Part shown: positions 15,619-24,285 of the stretch, one piece after another
Layout: each line of letters opens with the position of its first letter
Numbering within the stretch: the first letter of the stretch is position 1
Assembly: GCA_036502765.1 (NCBI GenBank)
Contig: DASXXX010000031.1
Coordinates: forward strand, 71,959-135,958
Direction of reading: 5' to 3'
Source of the DNA: DASUAS01 sp036502765
GTDB lineage: Bacteria > Actinomycetota > Acidimicrobiia > IMCC26256 > DASPTH01
Length of the DNA: 64,000 nt
Program-made: the position numbers and the translations under genes
The notes under the pieces: generated by a model
Database searches by the model: none
What the model was told of the DNA's origin: nothing
The model's input: only the letters and a program-made list of their open reading frames with translations

Positions 15619-16852
15619 GGGGAAGTCCGAGGAGCTTTTCGCCGATCACGTTGCGCTGGATCTCGGAGGTGCCTGCGCCGAGTGTTGCGGCCCGCATCAG
15701 CAGGTAGCTCTTGGCGACGTTGCCTCCCTTGGCGGCTCCGTCGGAACCCCGTTGCAGCGTGCCGCTGACGCCTGCCATCTCCAGCCCGAAGTTGGCCATC
15801 GCCTGGTCCACCTCGGACGTCAGCAGCTTCGCGACCGAGGCTTCGGGTCCCGGAGCCGTGCCGCGAACGCCGGCGGCGGTTGCCTGCGCTGATATCTGGC
15901 GCAACGCCTCGACTTGCGCGGCGAATCGCACGAGGTGGTCGAGCGTCCACGGGTCGTCCATCGGGCAACTCCCGTCGGCTGCCGGGTCGGTTGCCGGCTC
16001 GGTTGCCATGGCGAGGAGGATCGCGAGTCGTCGTTCGATCCGGTGCGTCCGACTCTGGCCGACGCGTTCGTATCCGAGCGTCGAGTTCGCGACCCGCCAT
16101 CCCGCATCCACCGGACCGACGACGTTGGCGAGTGGCACACGGACGTCGGTGAAGAACACCTCGTTGAACTCGGCGGTTCCGGTGATCTGGCGGATGGGGC
16201 GGATCTCGATGCCCGGTGTGCGGAGGTCGACGAGGAGGAAGCTGATGCCTTCGTGCTTGGGCGCGTCCGGATTCGTGCGGGCGAGGATGTAGATCCAGTC
16301 CGCGTACTGCGCCTTCGACGTCCAGATCTTCTGCCCGTTCACGAGGAAGTGGTCGTCGACGAGCTCCGCGCGGGTGCGCAGCGATGCGAGGTCACTCCCG
16401 GCGTCCGGCTCGCTGAACCCCTGGCACCAGACGTCAGCAGCGTTCAGGATCCGAGGGAGGTAATGCGCACGTTGCGTGTCGTCGCCCCACTGGATGATGG
16501 TCGGACCGAGCTGGTTGACGGCGCTGCGGTTGATCGCATCCGGTGCGCGGTGGCGAGCAAGCTCCGCATTGAACACCAGCTGTTGCACGACCGTCGCGCC
16601 TCTCCCTCCGTGGACGACCGGCCAGCTCACCGCCGCGAGTCCCGCCGCATGGAGACGCCTCTGCCACTCGCGCAGCAACGCGACACGCTTGGCTTCGGAT
16701 CGCTCCCGACTCGCGCTGACCAGCTCCGATGTCAGCTCGGTCTCGAGGAACGCGAGCACCTCGTTCCGAAACTCGCGGTCTTCCGGCGCGAGAGGAACGC
16801 CGAAGTCGTCGACGTCGCGACGGGACCCACCGGCGCGAGATCCGACCGTCAC
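15608..16852 (-). CDS. Acyl-CoA dehydrogenase, alpha-type partner
   Basis: A 414-residue acyl-CoA dehydrogenase. Flavin-contacting segments WCQGFSEPDAGSD and KIWTSKAQYADW are present, and the C-terminus is GAGTSEIQRNVIGEKLLGLPRD. The Glu of the classical EGT-x-x-IQR catalytic motif (MCAD Glu376) is Ala here, so the base must lie elsewhere or in the partner subunit. GTG start at 16852, preceded by GAAGGA. It is the first gene of the minus-strand pair and is divergent from the crotonase at 16986. Confidence 0.92.
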   Translation of the reverse strand: MTVGSRAGGSRRDVDDFGVPLAPEDREFRNEVLAFLETELTSELVSASRERSEAKRVALLREWQRRLHAAGLAAVSWPVVHGGRGATVVQQLVFNAELARHRAPDAINRSAVNQLGPTIIQWGDDTQRAHYLPRILNAADVWCQGFSEPDAGSDLASLRTRAELVDDHFLVNGQKIWTSKAQYADWIYILARTNPDAPKHEGISFLLVDLRTPGIEIRPIRQITGTAEFNEVFFTDVRVPLANVVGPVDAGWRVANSTLGYERVGQSRTHRIERRLAILLAMATEPATDPAADGSCPMDDPWTLDHLVRFAAQVEALRQISAQATAAGVRGTAPGPEASVAKLLTSEVDQAMANFGLEMAGVSGTLQRGSDGAAKGGNVAKSYLLMRAATLGAGTSEIQRNVIGEKLLGLPRDR

Positions 16853-16934
16853 GTTCCTTCCGACGACGTGCTCGTGCTTTCGAGCGCCACGTCGGAAGGG
16901 TCGGGAGCCATGGCGGTACTGTATGACATCTCAT

Positions 16935-16948
16935 GTACAGAAGTACAG
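16935..16948. promoter_or_regulatory. GTACAG direct repeat in divergent region
   Basis: GTACAG occurs at 16935-16940 and again at 16943-16948, two bases apart. ACTGTA upstream (16918-16923) forms a partial inverted repeat with TACAGA. It lies between the divergent dehydrogenase pair and the crotonase and is a candidate operator. Confidence 0.35.
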
Positions 16949-16985
16949 TGCGGTGGCGCCAAGCGAATGCTGCGGAGGAATGCTC

Positions 16986-17870
16986 GTGGCCGACCAGGAC
17001 GAGTTCGAGATCGACGAAGACTGGGTGCTCTACGACGTCGTCGCGCCACACATCGCTCGCATCACGATCAACCGGCCCGAACGTCGGAATGCGATCCTCT
17101 CGCCGGACATGCACGGGTTGTTCGAGGATCGCCTGCGCCGAGCCGAGAACGACGACGACATCAAGGTCGTCCTCCTCACGGGCGCCGGATCCGACTTCTG
17201 CGCCGGCGACGACGTGCGTCGCCTCCCCGTCGAGCGAGCCGGCCTCGAGAGGGGCTCGAAACTGCCCCAGACCGCCAGGATCGCCAACGCCCGGCGTCTC
17301 CACCGCCACCTGACCAACTGGCTGGAGTTTCCCAAGACCGTGATCGCCGTCTGCCAGGGCACGACGCTCGGGGCCGGCTTCAACCTCGTGCTCGCTGCGG
17401 ACCTCGTCATCACGGCAGAAGGAGCCACCTTCGGCCGCCCGCAGGCGCGGATCGGCTTCGCCGGCTTCAGCACCGCGATGCCGCTCGTCCTGTTGAAGCT
17501 GGGTCCGAACCGCGGGTACGAAGCGATGATCACCGGTCGACGCATCACGGCCGAAGAGATGCGGGACTGGGGCGTCGTCTCATCGATCGTTCCGGCCGCC
17601 GACCTCGAAGCAGAAGCGATGCGCTACGCGCAGGCGATCGCTCACCATTCCGCCGACGGGCTGATGATCGGGAAGCAGGCGCTCATCACCTTCTGGCACG
17701 GCGTCGGCATGGCCGAGTTCGGCGACTGGGTGCAGATGGCGCACCCGCTGTTCACGAACCTCGTCTGGCGCGATGACGAGTTCAACTTCTTCAAGGAACG
17801 GGGCGAGCGTGGCGCCAAGGGCGCGCTCACCGAGTTGCAGCGCCGCTATGCGGAGTGGGGCTTCGAGTAG
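16986..17870 (+). CDS. Crotonase-fold protein (enoyl-CoA hydratase/isomerase family)
   Basis: A 294-residue crotonase. The oxyanion-hole segment GAGSDFCAGDDVRRL and the second GTTLGAGFNLVLAADLV are present. Both Glu residues of classical enoyl-CoA hydratase are missing: the first position is Asn (GAGFNL) and the second Gln (FGRPQARIG). Plain hydration is therefore doubtful, and isomerisation, hydrolysis or ring cleavage are alternatives. The GTG at 16986 is chosen over the ATG at 16980 because GGAGGA ends at 16979, only one base or less before the ATG but six before the GTG. The frame stays open far upstream through the divergent gene, which is a shadow. Confidence 0.88.
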   Translation: MADQDEFEIDEDWVLYDVVAPHIARITINRPERRNAILSPDMHGLFEDRLRRAENDDDIKVVLLTGAGSDFCAGDDVRRLPVERAGLERGSKLPQTARIANARRLHRHLTNWLEFPKTVIAVCQGTTLGAGFNLVLAADLVITAEGATFGRPQARIGFAGFSTAMPLVLLKLGPNRGYEAMITGRRITAEEMRDWGVVSSIVPAADLEAEAMRYAQAIAHHSADGLMIGKQALITFWHGVGMAEFGDWVQMAHPLFTNLVWRDDEFNFFKERGERGAKGALTELQRRYAEWGFE

Positions 17871-17904
17871 CGGCGGCGCCGCGACCTCATCTGTGATACA
17901 CAAC

Positions 17905-17921
17905 AGAACACATAGTGTTCT
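17905..17921. promoter_or_regulatory. Perfect palindromic operator candidate
   Basis: AGAACAC (17905-17911), ATA, then GTGTTCT (17915-17921): perfect 7-bp arms in the 78-bp gap before the SDR at 17949. The AACnnGTT-like core resembles TetR operators of the KstR type in layout, though the spacing differs. Its site 28 bp before the ATG fits a repressor site. Confidence 0.55.
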
Positions 17922-17948
17922 ACTGATTCAACGAGGGAGCACTGCGAC

Positions 17949-18854
17949 ATGGGGTTACTCACAGGACGCACCGCGGTCGTCACCGGGGCCGGACGTGGGA
18001 TCGGTGCAGCCGTGGCCGTCGGCCTGGCGGCAGAGGGGGCATCGGTCCTCGTGTCCGACGCCGGGGTCGGAGTCGACGGGACCGGCTGCGACGCCGGACC
18101 GGCCGAAGCAACCGCAGCGCTCATCACTGCAGCAGGCGGCATCGGAGTCGCCGACGCGACCGACGTCACCGACTTCGACGCGTGCGGTCGCTTGATCGAA
18201 CGCGCAGTCGGAGAGTTCGGACGGCTCGACATCCTTGCGAACGTCGCCGGGATCCTGCGCGACAGCATGATCTTCAAGATGCACGAGAGCGACTGGGACG
18301 CCGTCATCGACGTGCACCTCAAGGGCACGTTCAACACGACGCGACATGCGTCGCAGTGGTGGCGCGAGCACCGGGGCGGTCAGTACCGCTTGATCAACTT
18401 CACCTCGTTGTCCGGGTTGCAGGGCGCGCCGAGTCAGCCGAACTACGCCGCCGCGAAGCTCGGCATCGTCGGCCTCACCTACTCGTGCGCCAACAGCCTC
18501 CGCAACTATGGAGTCACTGCCAACGCGGTCGCTCCCGTCGCGGGGACGCGCATGACCCAGGGCATCGGAAGTGGACGCGCGAGTCTCGACTACTCGGCCG
18601 AAAACCCGCGGCTTGCGCCTGAGAACGTCGTACCGCCGGTGCTCTACCTCGCGTCGGAGCGTTCAGAGTGGCTGAATCGGCGGATCATCTTCGCCGGCAA
18701 CGGGCGCATCTCCCTGTTCTCGAATCCGGTCGTCGAGCGGGAGATCGTCTCCGAGTCCGGCACGTGGGACAACGAGACGGCGTTCGCCGAGATGGAGGAG
18801 TCGTTCAAGAGCGCGATCCTGTGGCCGAACTTCTTCGACAAGCCCCGCGACTGA
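17949..18854 (+). CDS. SDR resembling MFE-2/17beta-HSD type 4 dehydrogenase
   Basis: A 301-residue SDR. It has TGAGRGIG, NVAGILRDSMIFKMHESDW and VIDVHLKGTF, which match the 3-hydroxyacyl-CoA dehydrogenase domain of peroxisomal MFE-2 and actinobacterial homologues. Catalytic residues appear in NFTSLSG and NYAAAK. The C-terminal about 45 residues (after FAGNGRISLFS) extend beyond a minimal SDR, as in that group. Likely reaction: NAD-dependent oxidation of a 3-hydroxyacyl-CoA. It begins the plus-strand run 17949-24285 and has a strong palindrome just upstream. Confidence 0.9.
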   Translation: MGLLTGRTAVVTGAGRGIGAAVAVGLAAEGASVLVSDAGVGVDGTGCDAGPAEATAALITAAGGIGVADATDVTDFDACGRLIERAVGEFGRLDILANVAGILRDSMIFKMHESDWDAVIDVHLKGTFNTTRHASQWWREHRGGQYRLINFTSLSGLQGAPSQPNYAAAKLGIVGLTYSCANSLRNYGVTANAVAPVAGTRMTQGIGSGRASLDYSAENPRLAPENVVPPVLYLASERSEWLNRRIIFAGNGRISLFSNPVVEREIVSESGTWDNETAFAEMEESFKSAILWPNFFDKPRD

Positions 18855-18858
18855 CGCC

Positions 18859-20091
18859 ATGGGTGCGTTGGACCACATCCGCATCTGCGACTTCGGCGGA
18901 CAGCTCGCCGGAGCCGGTGCGACGAAACTGCTCGCCGCGTTCGGCGCCGAAGTGATCCGCGTCGAGGATCCGACCACGCAGGGACGCTGGGACATGATGC
19001 GCGTGGTCGGGCCGTACGTCGACGAACGTCGCGGTGTCGATCTCGGCGGCGGCTTCAACAACCACAACGTCAACAAACTCGGCGTCACGATCAACCTCCG
19101 CGCGCCGGAGGGTCCTGCCCTGCTGGAGAAGCTGCTCGCGGTGTGCGACGTCGTGACCGAGAACTTCGCCGCCGGAGTCCTCGACCGTCTCGGATTCGGC
19201 TACGAGGCACTCGCCGCCATCAAGCCCGACATCATCTACGTCTCGAATTGCGGATTTGGCCACACCGGTCCCCACAGATCCTTCAAGACCTGGGGGCCCG
19301 TCGTGCAGGCGGTCAGCGGACTGACGTTCAACAACGGACTTCCCGACGAGGAACCCGCGGGCTGGGGCTTCTCGTACATGGACCACGGCGCCGCGGGGTT
19401 CATGGCGATCGCCATCCTCGCCGCGCTGCATCACCGCGAGGTCACGGGCGAGGGACAGTGGGTCGACCTCGCGAGCACCACCGCGGGCATCACGATGCAA
19501 CGCACCGCCGTCCTCGACTGGACCGTCAATGGCCGGCCGTCGCGACGCCCCGGGCAACCCAACGGCAACCACGCCGACTTCGACGCGATGGCACCTCACA
19601 ACATCTACGCCGCGCTCGGCGACGACCGATGGGTCGCGCTCGCTTGTCGTGACGACGACGACTGGCGGGCGCTCTGCGACCTCGTCGACGACGACGATGC
19701 GCGTGCCGGCCGATTCTCGGGCCTCGCGGGCCGACTCGAACACCAGGACCAGCTCGACGAAATCATCGGGCGCTGGGTCGGCGGGCGTGAAGCCGGCGCC
19801 GCCGCGAGCGAGCTCGTCGCTGCGGGCGTTCCTGCCAGCGTCGTGAAGAGCCCTCGCGAACGGATCGACGAAGATCCCGACCTCGACGCCTGGGGGCTCT
19901 TCCCGAGCGTCGACCATCCGTTGATGGGTGAGGTGCGAGTCGAGGGGGTTCCGCTCCACTTCTCGGAGACGGACTGGTCCATCGACAAGGCCGCGCCGCT
20001 CCTCGGTGAGGACAACGACCGGATCTTCCGCGAGCTCCTGGATCTCGACGGCGCCGAGCTCGAACGCCTGCGATCCGAAGGGGTCGTATGA
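18859..20091 (+). CDS. Family III CoA-transferase, catalytic subunit
   Basis: A 410-residue CaiB/BaiF protein. The catalytic Asp is present in FSYMDHGAAGFMAIA (D175). GAEVIRVEDP near the N-terminus and NVNKLGVTINL are family-typical CoA-binding segments. It is followed, through an ATGA overlap, by a second CaiB protein in which the matching residue is Asn. This suggests an alpha-beta enzyme in which only this subunit carries the acyl-enzyme intermediate. Expected role: activating a carboxylate with CoA from another thioester, saving ATP. Confidence 0.92.
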   Translation: MGALDHIRICDFGGQLAGAGATKLLAAFGAEVIRVEDPTTQGRWDMMRVVGPYVDERRGVDLGGGFNNHNVNKLGVTINLRAPEGPALLEKLLAVCDVVTENFAAGVLDRLGFGYEALAAIKPDIIYVSNCGFGHTGPHRSFKTWGPVVQAVSGLTFNNGLPDEEPAGWGFSYMDHGAAGFMAIAILAALHHREVTGEGQWVDLASTTAGITMQRTAVLDWTVNGRPSRRPGQPNGNHADFDAMAPHNIYAALGDDRWVALACRDDDDWRALCDLVDDDDARAGRFSGLAGRLEHQDQLDEIIGRWVGGREAGAAASELVAAGVPASVVKSPRERIDEDPDLDAWGLFPSVDHPLMGEVRVEGVPLHFSETDWSIDKAAPLLGEDNDRIFRELLDLDGAELERLRSEGVV

Positions 20092-21344
20092 GCTCCCTCT
20101 CCGGCCTCCGCGTGCTCCAACTCGTCGACGAGCGCACCGTGGACGCCGGACGCATCCTCGCCGAGCTCGGAGCCGAGGTCGTTGTCGTCGAACCCGCCGG
20201 TGGTTCGCCGCTTCGCGACGAACCACCGTTCGTCTCCGATGAGCCAGGGCCTGAACGCAGTCTTCGCTGGTGGGCCGGAGCGGCTGGGGCCCGCAGCATC
20301 GAGCTCGACCTCGAGGGCGACGGGCTCGCCCTGTTCGACGCGCTCCTCGACGCCAGCGACCTCGTGCTCGAGGGTCGCGGGCACGCGCTCGACGCGGTCG
20401 ACGCCGGCTGGGACGCCCGCGGACGAACGCGGCCGTCGCTCATCTGGGTGTCGATCACGCCGTTCGGACGCAACAGCGTCCGTGCCGACGATCCTGCCAC
20501 CGACCTCACGCTGCTCGCGGGCGGCGGACCCGTCTGGAACTGTGGCTACGACGACCACTCGATTCCGCCCATGCGCGGCAAAGGCAACCAGGCCTACAAC
20601 ATCGGTGCGATGTATGCGGTCATCGGAGCGCTGACCGCACTTGCGCACCGAGATCGGACCGGCCGTGGTCAGCTCGTCGACGTCAACATCAACGCCGCGT
20701 GCAACGTCACCGCAGAGCACGTCACGTACAACTGGCTGGTCGTCCAGAGTGTGATGAGCCGCCAGACCGGCCGACATGCCAGCTCCGCACCCACCGCCCC
20801 CGTGCAGGTCCGCTGTGCGGACGGCCGTTATGCAACCACGGGTGTCCTGCCGAGATCTCCTGCGGAGTTCGGGCGGTTGCGGGCATGGCTCGACGAGCTC
20901 GGGCTGCTCGACCGTCTCCCCGAGGCCGTCTTCCTGGATCTGGCGGCACGGCGCACGGAGACGGTCGAGATGGTCGATGTCGCCAGTGATCCGGAAGTTG
21001 CCGCCATTCTGGCTGCCGCGAGAGACGCAATGACCCTCATCGCCTCCGAACTCCCCGCCTACGACTTCTACGTCGCCAGTCAGCAGCACGGGTTCCCCTG
21101 CGGCGCGGTCGTCTCACCCGACGAAGCGTTCGAGGATCCGCAGTTCGCCGCCCGTGGATTCGTTCACGAGGTCGATCATCCGGAACTGGAGCGGCCGTAC
21201 CGCGCACCGGGCGTGGCGTACGTCTTCAGTGCGAGTCCGTGCCCGGCACCCGAGCGTGCTCCGCTCCTGGATGAACACCGCGACGAGTTGCTCGGTTCGA
21301 TGCTCACGCGAGAGGACGAACGTTGGATCCGTCGCCAGCGATGA
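20088..21344 (+). CDS. Family III CoA-transferase, probable non-catalytic subunit
   Basis: A 418-residue CaiB/BaiF homologue starting at an ATG that overlaps the previous stop. The segment aligned with the catalytic Asp reads QAYNIGAMYAVIGAL, with Asn171 in place of Asp. Fold-defining parts remain (GAEVVVVEP, GRGQLVDVNI, PCGAVVSPDEAFEDPQF). It most likely forms a heterodimer with the 18859 product, as BbsE does with BbsF. A lone active role is unlikely without the Asp. Translation continues into the VOC protein by another ATGA overlap. Confidence 0.9.
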   Translation: MSSLSGLRVLQLVDERTVDAGRILAELGAEVVVVEPAGGSPLRDEPPFVSDEPGPERSLRWWAGAAGARSIELDLEGDGLALFDALLDASDLVLEGRGHALDAVDAGWDARGRTRPSLIWVSITPFGRNSVRADDPATDLTLLAGGGPVWNCGYDDHSIPPMRGKGNQAYNIGAMYAVIGALTALAHRDRTGRGQLVDVNINAACNVTAEHVTYNWLVVQSVMSRQTGRHASSAPTAPVQVRCADGRYATTGVLPRSPAEFGRLRAWLDELGLLDRLPEAVFLDLAARRTETVEMVDVASDPEVAAILAAARDAMTLIASELPAYDFYVASQQHGFPCGAVVSPDEAFEDPQFAARGFVHEVDHPELERPYRAPGVAYVFSASPCPAPERAPLLDEHRDELLGSMLTREDERWIRRQR

Positions 21345-21790
21345 ATGCGGACGACAACCGCTTCACGCACGTGGGGTTGTGTGTCTCAGACCTCGACCGT
21401 TCGGTCACGTACTACTGCGACGTGCTCGGCTTCACCGAGGTCGCGCGCCGCTTGAACGTCACCGATGACGGCTCGGCCCGCCTCCTCGGACTCTCGTCGC
21501 TGGACGTGGAGCTGGTCTACCTGCAGCGAGATGGAATCCGCATCGAACTGCTCTGGTACCGCGTGCCGGGCCACGACGGAGACGGGTCGCCGCGGCAGAT
21601 GAATCTCCTCGGCCCCACCCACCTCGCGTTCCGCGTCGGCGACTTCGACGAGCTCTGCCAGAAGATCGAAGCCGCAGGTGGTTCGGTGCTGCCACAGACG
21701 ATGACGACGTTCGGCTATGGCAACCGCGGCGTCATGACCCTCGATCCGGACGGCATCCGCGTCGAGCTCATCGAACGTCCGCAGTCGTGA
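21341..21790 (+). CDS. VOC-superfamily (glyoxalase/epimerase-like) protein
   Basis: A 149-residue vicinal oxygen chelate protein with two beta-alpha-beta-beta-beta repeats. Metal-ligand positions are visible: FTHVGLCV (His), THLAFRV (His) and RVELIERP (Glu) near the C-terminus. That pattern is shared by methylmalonyl-CoA epimerases, glyoxalases and extradiol-like enzymes. It starts at ATG 21341, overlapping the CoA-transferase stop, and ends overlapping the DUF35 start. An acyl-CoA epimerase is an attractive guess for a branched substrate, but the family is too broad to decide. Confidence 0.88.
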   Translation: MNADDNRFTHVGLCVSDLDRSVTYYCDVLGFTEVARRLNVTDDGSARLLGLSSLDVELVYLQRDGIRIELLWYRVPGHDGDGSPRQMNLLGPTHLAFRVGDFDELCQKIEAAGGSVLPQTMTTFGYGNRGVMTLDPDGIRVELIERPQS

Positions 21791-22266
21791 CTGCAGGACC
21801 GCAGCGCATGACGCTCGACGACGGGTCGTACCGGCCCGTACCCGCGATCAACGACCGCGACGCTCCGTATTGGACAGGAGGCGAACGCGGTCAACTCATG
21901 TTGCAGCGGTGTCGCAGTTGCGACCACGTCATCCACCCACCGGTCCTGCTGTGCCCCTGGGACCGTTCGCCAGACCTCGAATGGGAGGCGATGAGCGGGC
22001 GGGCCACGGTCGAGTCGTTCACCGAGAACCTGCACCCGTTCCTGCCCGGCTTCCCCGTACCGTCCGTCATCGCCCTCGTCGATGTCGAGGAGGATCCCAC
22101 CGCGCGCATCCTGACCAACCTGATCGAGGTCGACGCCGCCGACGTGGCCATCGGCATGGCTGTCGAGGTCGTGTTCCAGCGACTCGAGTCCGACGACGGT
22201 CCCGACGTGTACCTCCCGCTGTTCCGGCCGCGTGGTCCCGTGACCGCCACTCACGGGGGAGACTGA
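21787..22266 (+). CDS. DUF35 protein (rubredoxin-like zinc ribbon plus OB fold)
   Basis: A 159-residue DUF35 protein. The N-terminal ribbon has Cys42, Cys45 and Cys56, but the fourth ligand position is Asp59 (LLCPWD instead of CPxC). The OB-fold half follows (VPSVIALVDVEEDPTARILTNL). GTG start overlapping the VOC stop. It directly precedes the Ltp2-like gene at 22268. In cholesterol side-chain degradation the DUF35 part of ChsH2 binds the aldolase Ltp2 and is needed for activity, so the same role is likely here. Confidence 0.92.
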   Translation: MTAGPQRMTLDDGSYRPVPAINDRDAPYWTGGERGQLMLQRCRSCDHVIHPPVLLCPWDRSPDLEWEAMSGRATVESFTENLHPFLPGFPVPSVIALVDVEEDPTARILTNLIEVDAADVAIGMAVEVVFQRLESDDGPDVYLPLFRPRGPVTATHGGD

Positions 22267-22267
22267 C

Positions 22268-23455
22268 GTGGTCGATCGCTTCGAACCCAAGGTGATCGTC
22301 AGCGGCATCGGCCAGTCACAGGTCGCACGCCGCATCGGTCGCGACCCGCTGCTGCTGACCGCCGATGCCTGCCTCGCCGCCATCGCCGATGCCGGGCTCG
22401 AGCCCGGCGCCATCGACGGCCTCAGCACCTACCCCGGTTCCAGCCAACCCGGCCCCGGCTTCAGCGGAGGCTCGATCCGCGAGGTGCACGACCTCCTCGG
22501 CCTGCATCCGAGATGGGTGTCGGGCGGGATCGAGCTCCCCGGCCAAGCGGGCGCAATCGTCAACGCCATGCTGGCCGTCGCCGGTGGAATCGCCGACCAC
22601 GTGCTCTGCTGGCGCAGCATCTGGGAGGGCACTGCGCAAGGCAGCGGCGGCCGCAAAGGGTACGGCGCGGGCGCCAAGCGGGTCGACGGAGTTGCCGCAT
22701 GGGAGCTGCCGTACGGCGTGACTGCACCGTCACTCGCGGCGATGCACATCCGCGCTCGGATGGACCGCTACGGCCTGACGCGCGAGCAGTTGGGCGCGGT
22801 GCCGATCGTGACGCGCGCGAACGCGGGCCTCAATCCGAACGCCGTGTACCGCGATCCGTTGACCCTCGAGGACTACCTCAACGCGCGCATGATCTCCTCG
22901 CCGTTGTGCCTCTTCGACTGCGACGTCCCGTGCGACGGCGCAACCGCATTCGTCATCTCGCGCGCGGAGCACGCCACGTCTCTTGACCATGCCGCGATCG
23001 GGGTCGAGGGCGTGAGCTGCGCACACGACGATCGATTCATCTGGCAATACGGCCAGGACATCACCCGCATCAGTTCGCGGTGGGCGAGCGACGTCTGGGA
23101 ACACACGACGCTCACGCCCGCCGATGTCGACGTCGCACAGCTCTATGACGGCTTCAGCATCATCACCCACTGTTGGCTCGAGGACTTCGGGTTCTGCGAA
23201 GTCGGCGAAGCCGGAGCGTTCGTCGAGGGCGGCACGCGGGTGGCCCGCGACGGGCAACTCCCGGTCAACACCGGCGGTGGGCAGTTGTCGGGAGGTCGTC
23301 TCCACGGGTTCGGCTTCCTCCACGAGGCATGTCTCCAGTTGCGCGGTGAGGGAGGCGACCGCCAGGTCGCCGGCGACCCTGAGGTTGCTGCGGTCGGCGT
23401 CGGAGCAGGGAACAGTGGCACGACCGCGATGCTCGTCACGCGCGGCATTCGATGA
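22268..23455 (+). CDS. Ltp2-like thiolase-fold aldolase
   Basis: A 395-residue SCP2-thiolase-like protein. The thiolase nucleophile segment reads GIELPGQAGAIVNAM and has no Cys. The active-site segment QLYDGFSII places Tyr293 where the steroid aldolase Ltp2 has its catalytic Tyr. The C-terminal NTGGGQLSGGRLHGFG replaces the thiolase GHPxGA motif. These features point to retro-aldol cleavage of a beta-hydroxyacyl-CoA rather than thiolysis. It starts at GTG 22268, two bases after the DUF35 stop, and the two products probably form a complex. The released ketone or aldehyde could be handled by the SDR that follows. Confidence 0.9.
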   Translation: MVDRFEPKVIVSGIGQSQVARRIGRDPLLLTADACLAAIADAGLEPGAIDGLSTYPGSSQPGPGFSGGSIREVHDLLGLHPRWVSGGIELPGQAGAIVNAMLAVAGGIADHVLCWRSIWEGTAQGSGGRKGYGAGAKRVDGVAAWELPYGVTAPSLAAMHIRARMDRYGLTREQLGAVPIVTRANAGLNPNAVYRDPLTLEDYLNARMISSPLCLFDCDVPCDGATAFVISRAEHATSLDHAAIGVEGVSCAHDDRFIWQYGQDITRISSRWASDVWEHTTLTPADVDVAQLYDGFSIITHCWLEDFGFCEVGEAGAFVEGGTRVARDGQLPVNTGGGQLSGGRLHGFGFLHEACLQLRGEGGDRQVAGDPEVAAVGVGAGNSGTTAMLVTRGIR

Positions 23456-23475
23456 ACACGAGAGAGGACAAGACC

Positions 23476-24285
23476 ATGAAGGTCGATTTCTCCGGTAGGA
23501 CCGCGGTGGTCACGGGCGCGGCGAGCGGTCTCGGCCGATGTGTCGCCGAGCTCCTCGCGGACAGCGGAGCGCGGGTGATCGGTTTCGACGTCTCGCCCGT
23601 CGACGCCGCCGGCATCGACGGTCGCCGGGTCGACATCGGGGATCCCGACTCGATCGATGACGCGATCCGCAATCTCGACGGGCCCGTCGATGTGCTGTGC
23701 AACATCGCGGGTCTGCCCCAGACCAAGCCTGCGCTCGACGTACTCCGAGTGAACTTCCTGGGCCTTCGCCATCTCACGGAATCGCTCGCGCCACTCATGG
23801 CTGCGGGCGGCTCCGTCACCAGCGTCTCCTCGAACGCGGGGAACGGTTGGCCGACGCGCCAGCCGCCGCTCGAGGCCGTGCTCGCGACCGGCGACTTCGC
23901 CTCTGGTCTCGAGCAACTGGAAGGGGTCGTCGGGGATGCCGGCGATTCGTACATCTTCTCGAAGGAACTCGTGCAGCTGTACACCCTGCGTCGCTCGCAC
24001 ACGCTCTTCCGAGAGCGCGGCGTCCGAATGAACAGCGTGTCGCCGGGGGAGATGGAGACGCCGATGATGGCGGAGTTCCGCAAGGCGACGAGTGACAAGG
24101 TGATCGATGCGGTCGCGCAATCCGCGGCACTCGGACGTGCCGCGTCACCCGAAGAGGTCGCGCCGTCAGTCGTGTTCCTGGCGAGCGACCTTGCCGGCTT
24201 CTGTTGCGGGGCCATCTTCGATGTCGACGGTGGTTACACCGCGGCGCAGTTGACCGACCAGATCGATTTCTCGCGGTTCGCATGA
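23476..24285 (+). CDS. SDR resembling 3alpha-hydroxysteroid/coniferyl alcohol dehydrogenases
   Basis: A 269-residue SDR with TGAASGLGR, NIAGLPQT, the Ser in TSVSSNAG and catalytic YIFSK. The short FDVSPVDAAG/VDIGD N-terminal part and the insertion before the active-site Tyr resemble 3alpha-HSD/carbonyl reductase (HsdA) and coniferyl-alcohol dehydrogenases. ATG at 23476 is preferred because AGAGAGGACA lies just upstream; an ATG at 23452 overlapping the previous stop (ATGA) is the alternative and adds eight residues. It is the last gene of the plus-strand run and ends at a strong hairpin. Confidence 0.88.
   Translation: MKVDFSGRTAVVTGAASGLGRCVAELLADSGARVIGFDVSPVDAAGIDGRRVDIGDPDSIDDAIRNLDGPVDVLCNIAGLPQTKPALDVLRVNFLGLRHLTESLAPLMAAGGSVTSVSSNAGNGWPTRQPPLEAVLATGDFASGLEQLEGVVGDAGDSYIFSKELVQLYTLRRSHTLFRERGVRMNSVSPGEMETPMMAEFRKATSDKVIDAVAQSAALGRAASPEEVAPSVVFLASDLAGFCCGAIFDVDGGYTAAQLTDQIDFSRFA

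Noticed and set aside
18805..20226. 473-residue minus-strand frame opposite the CoA-transferase at 18859
   Set aside because: No recognisable domain; the plus strand carries a full CaiB protein with D175.
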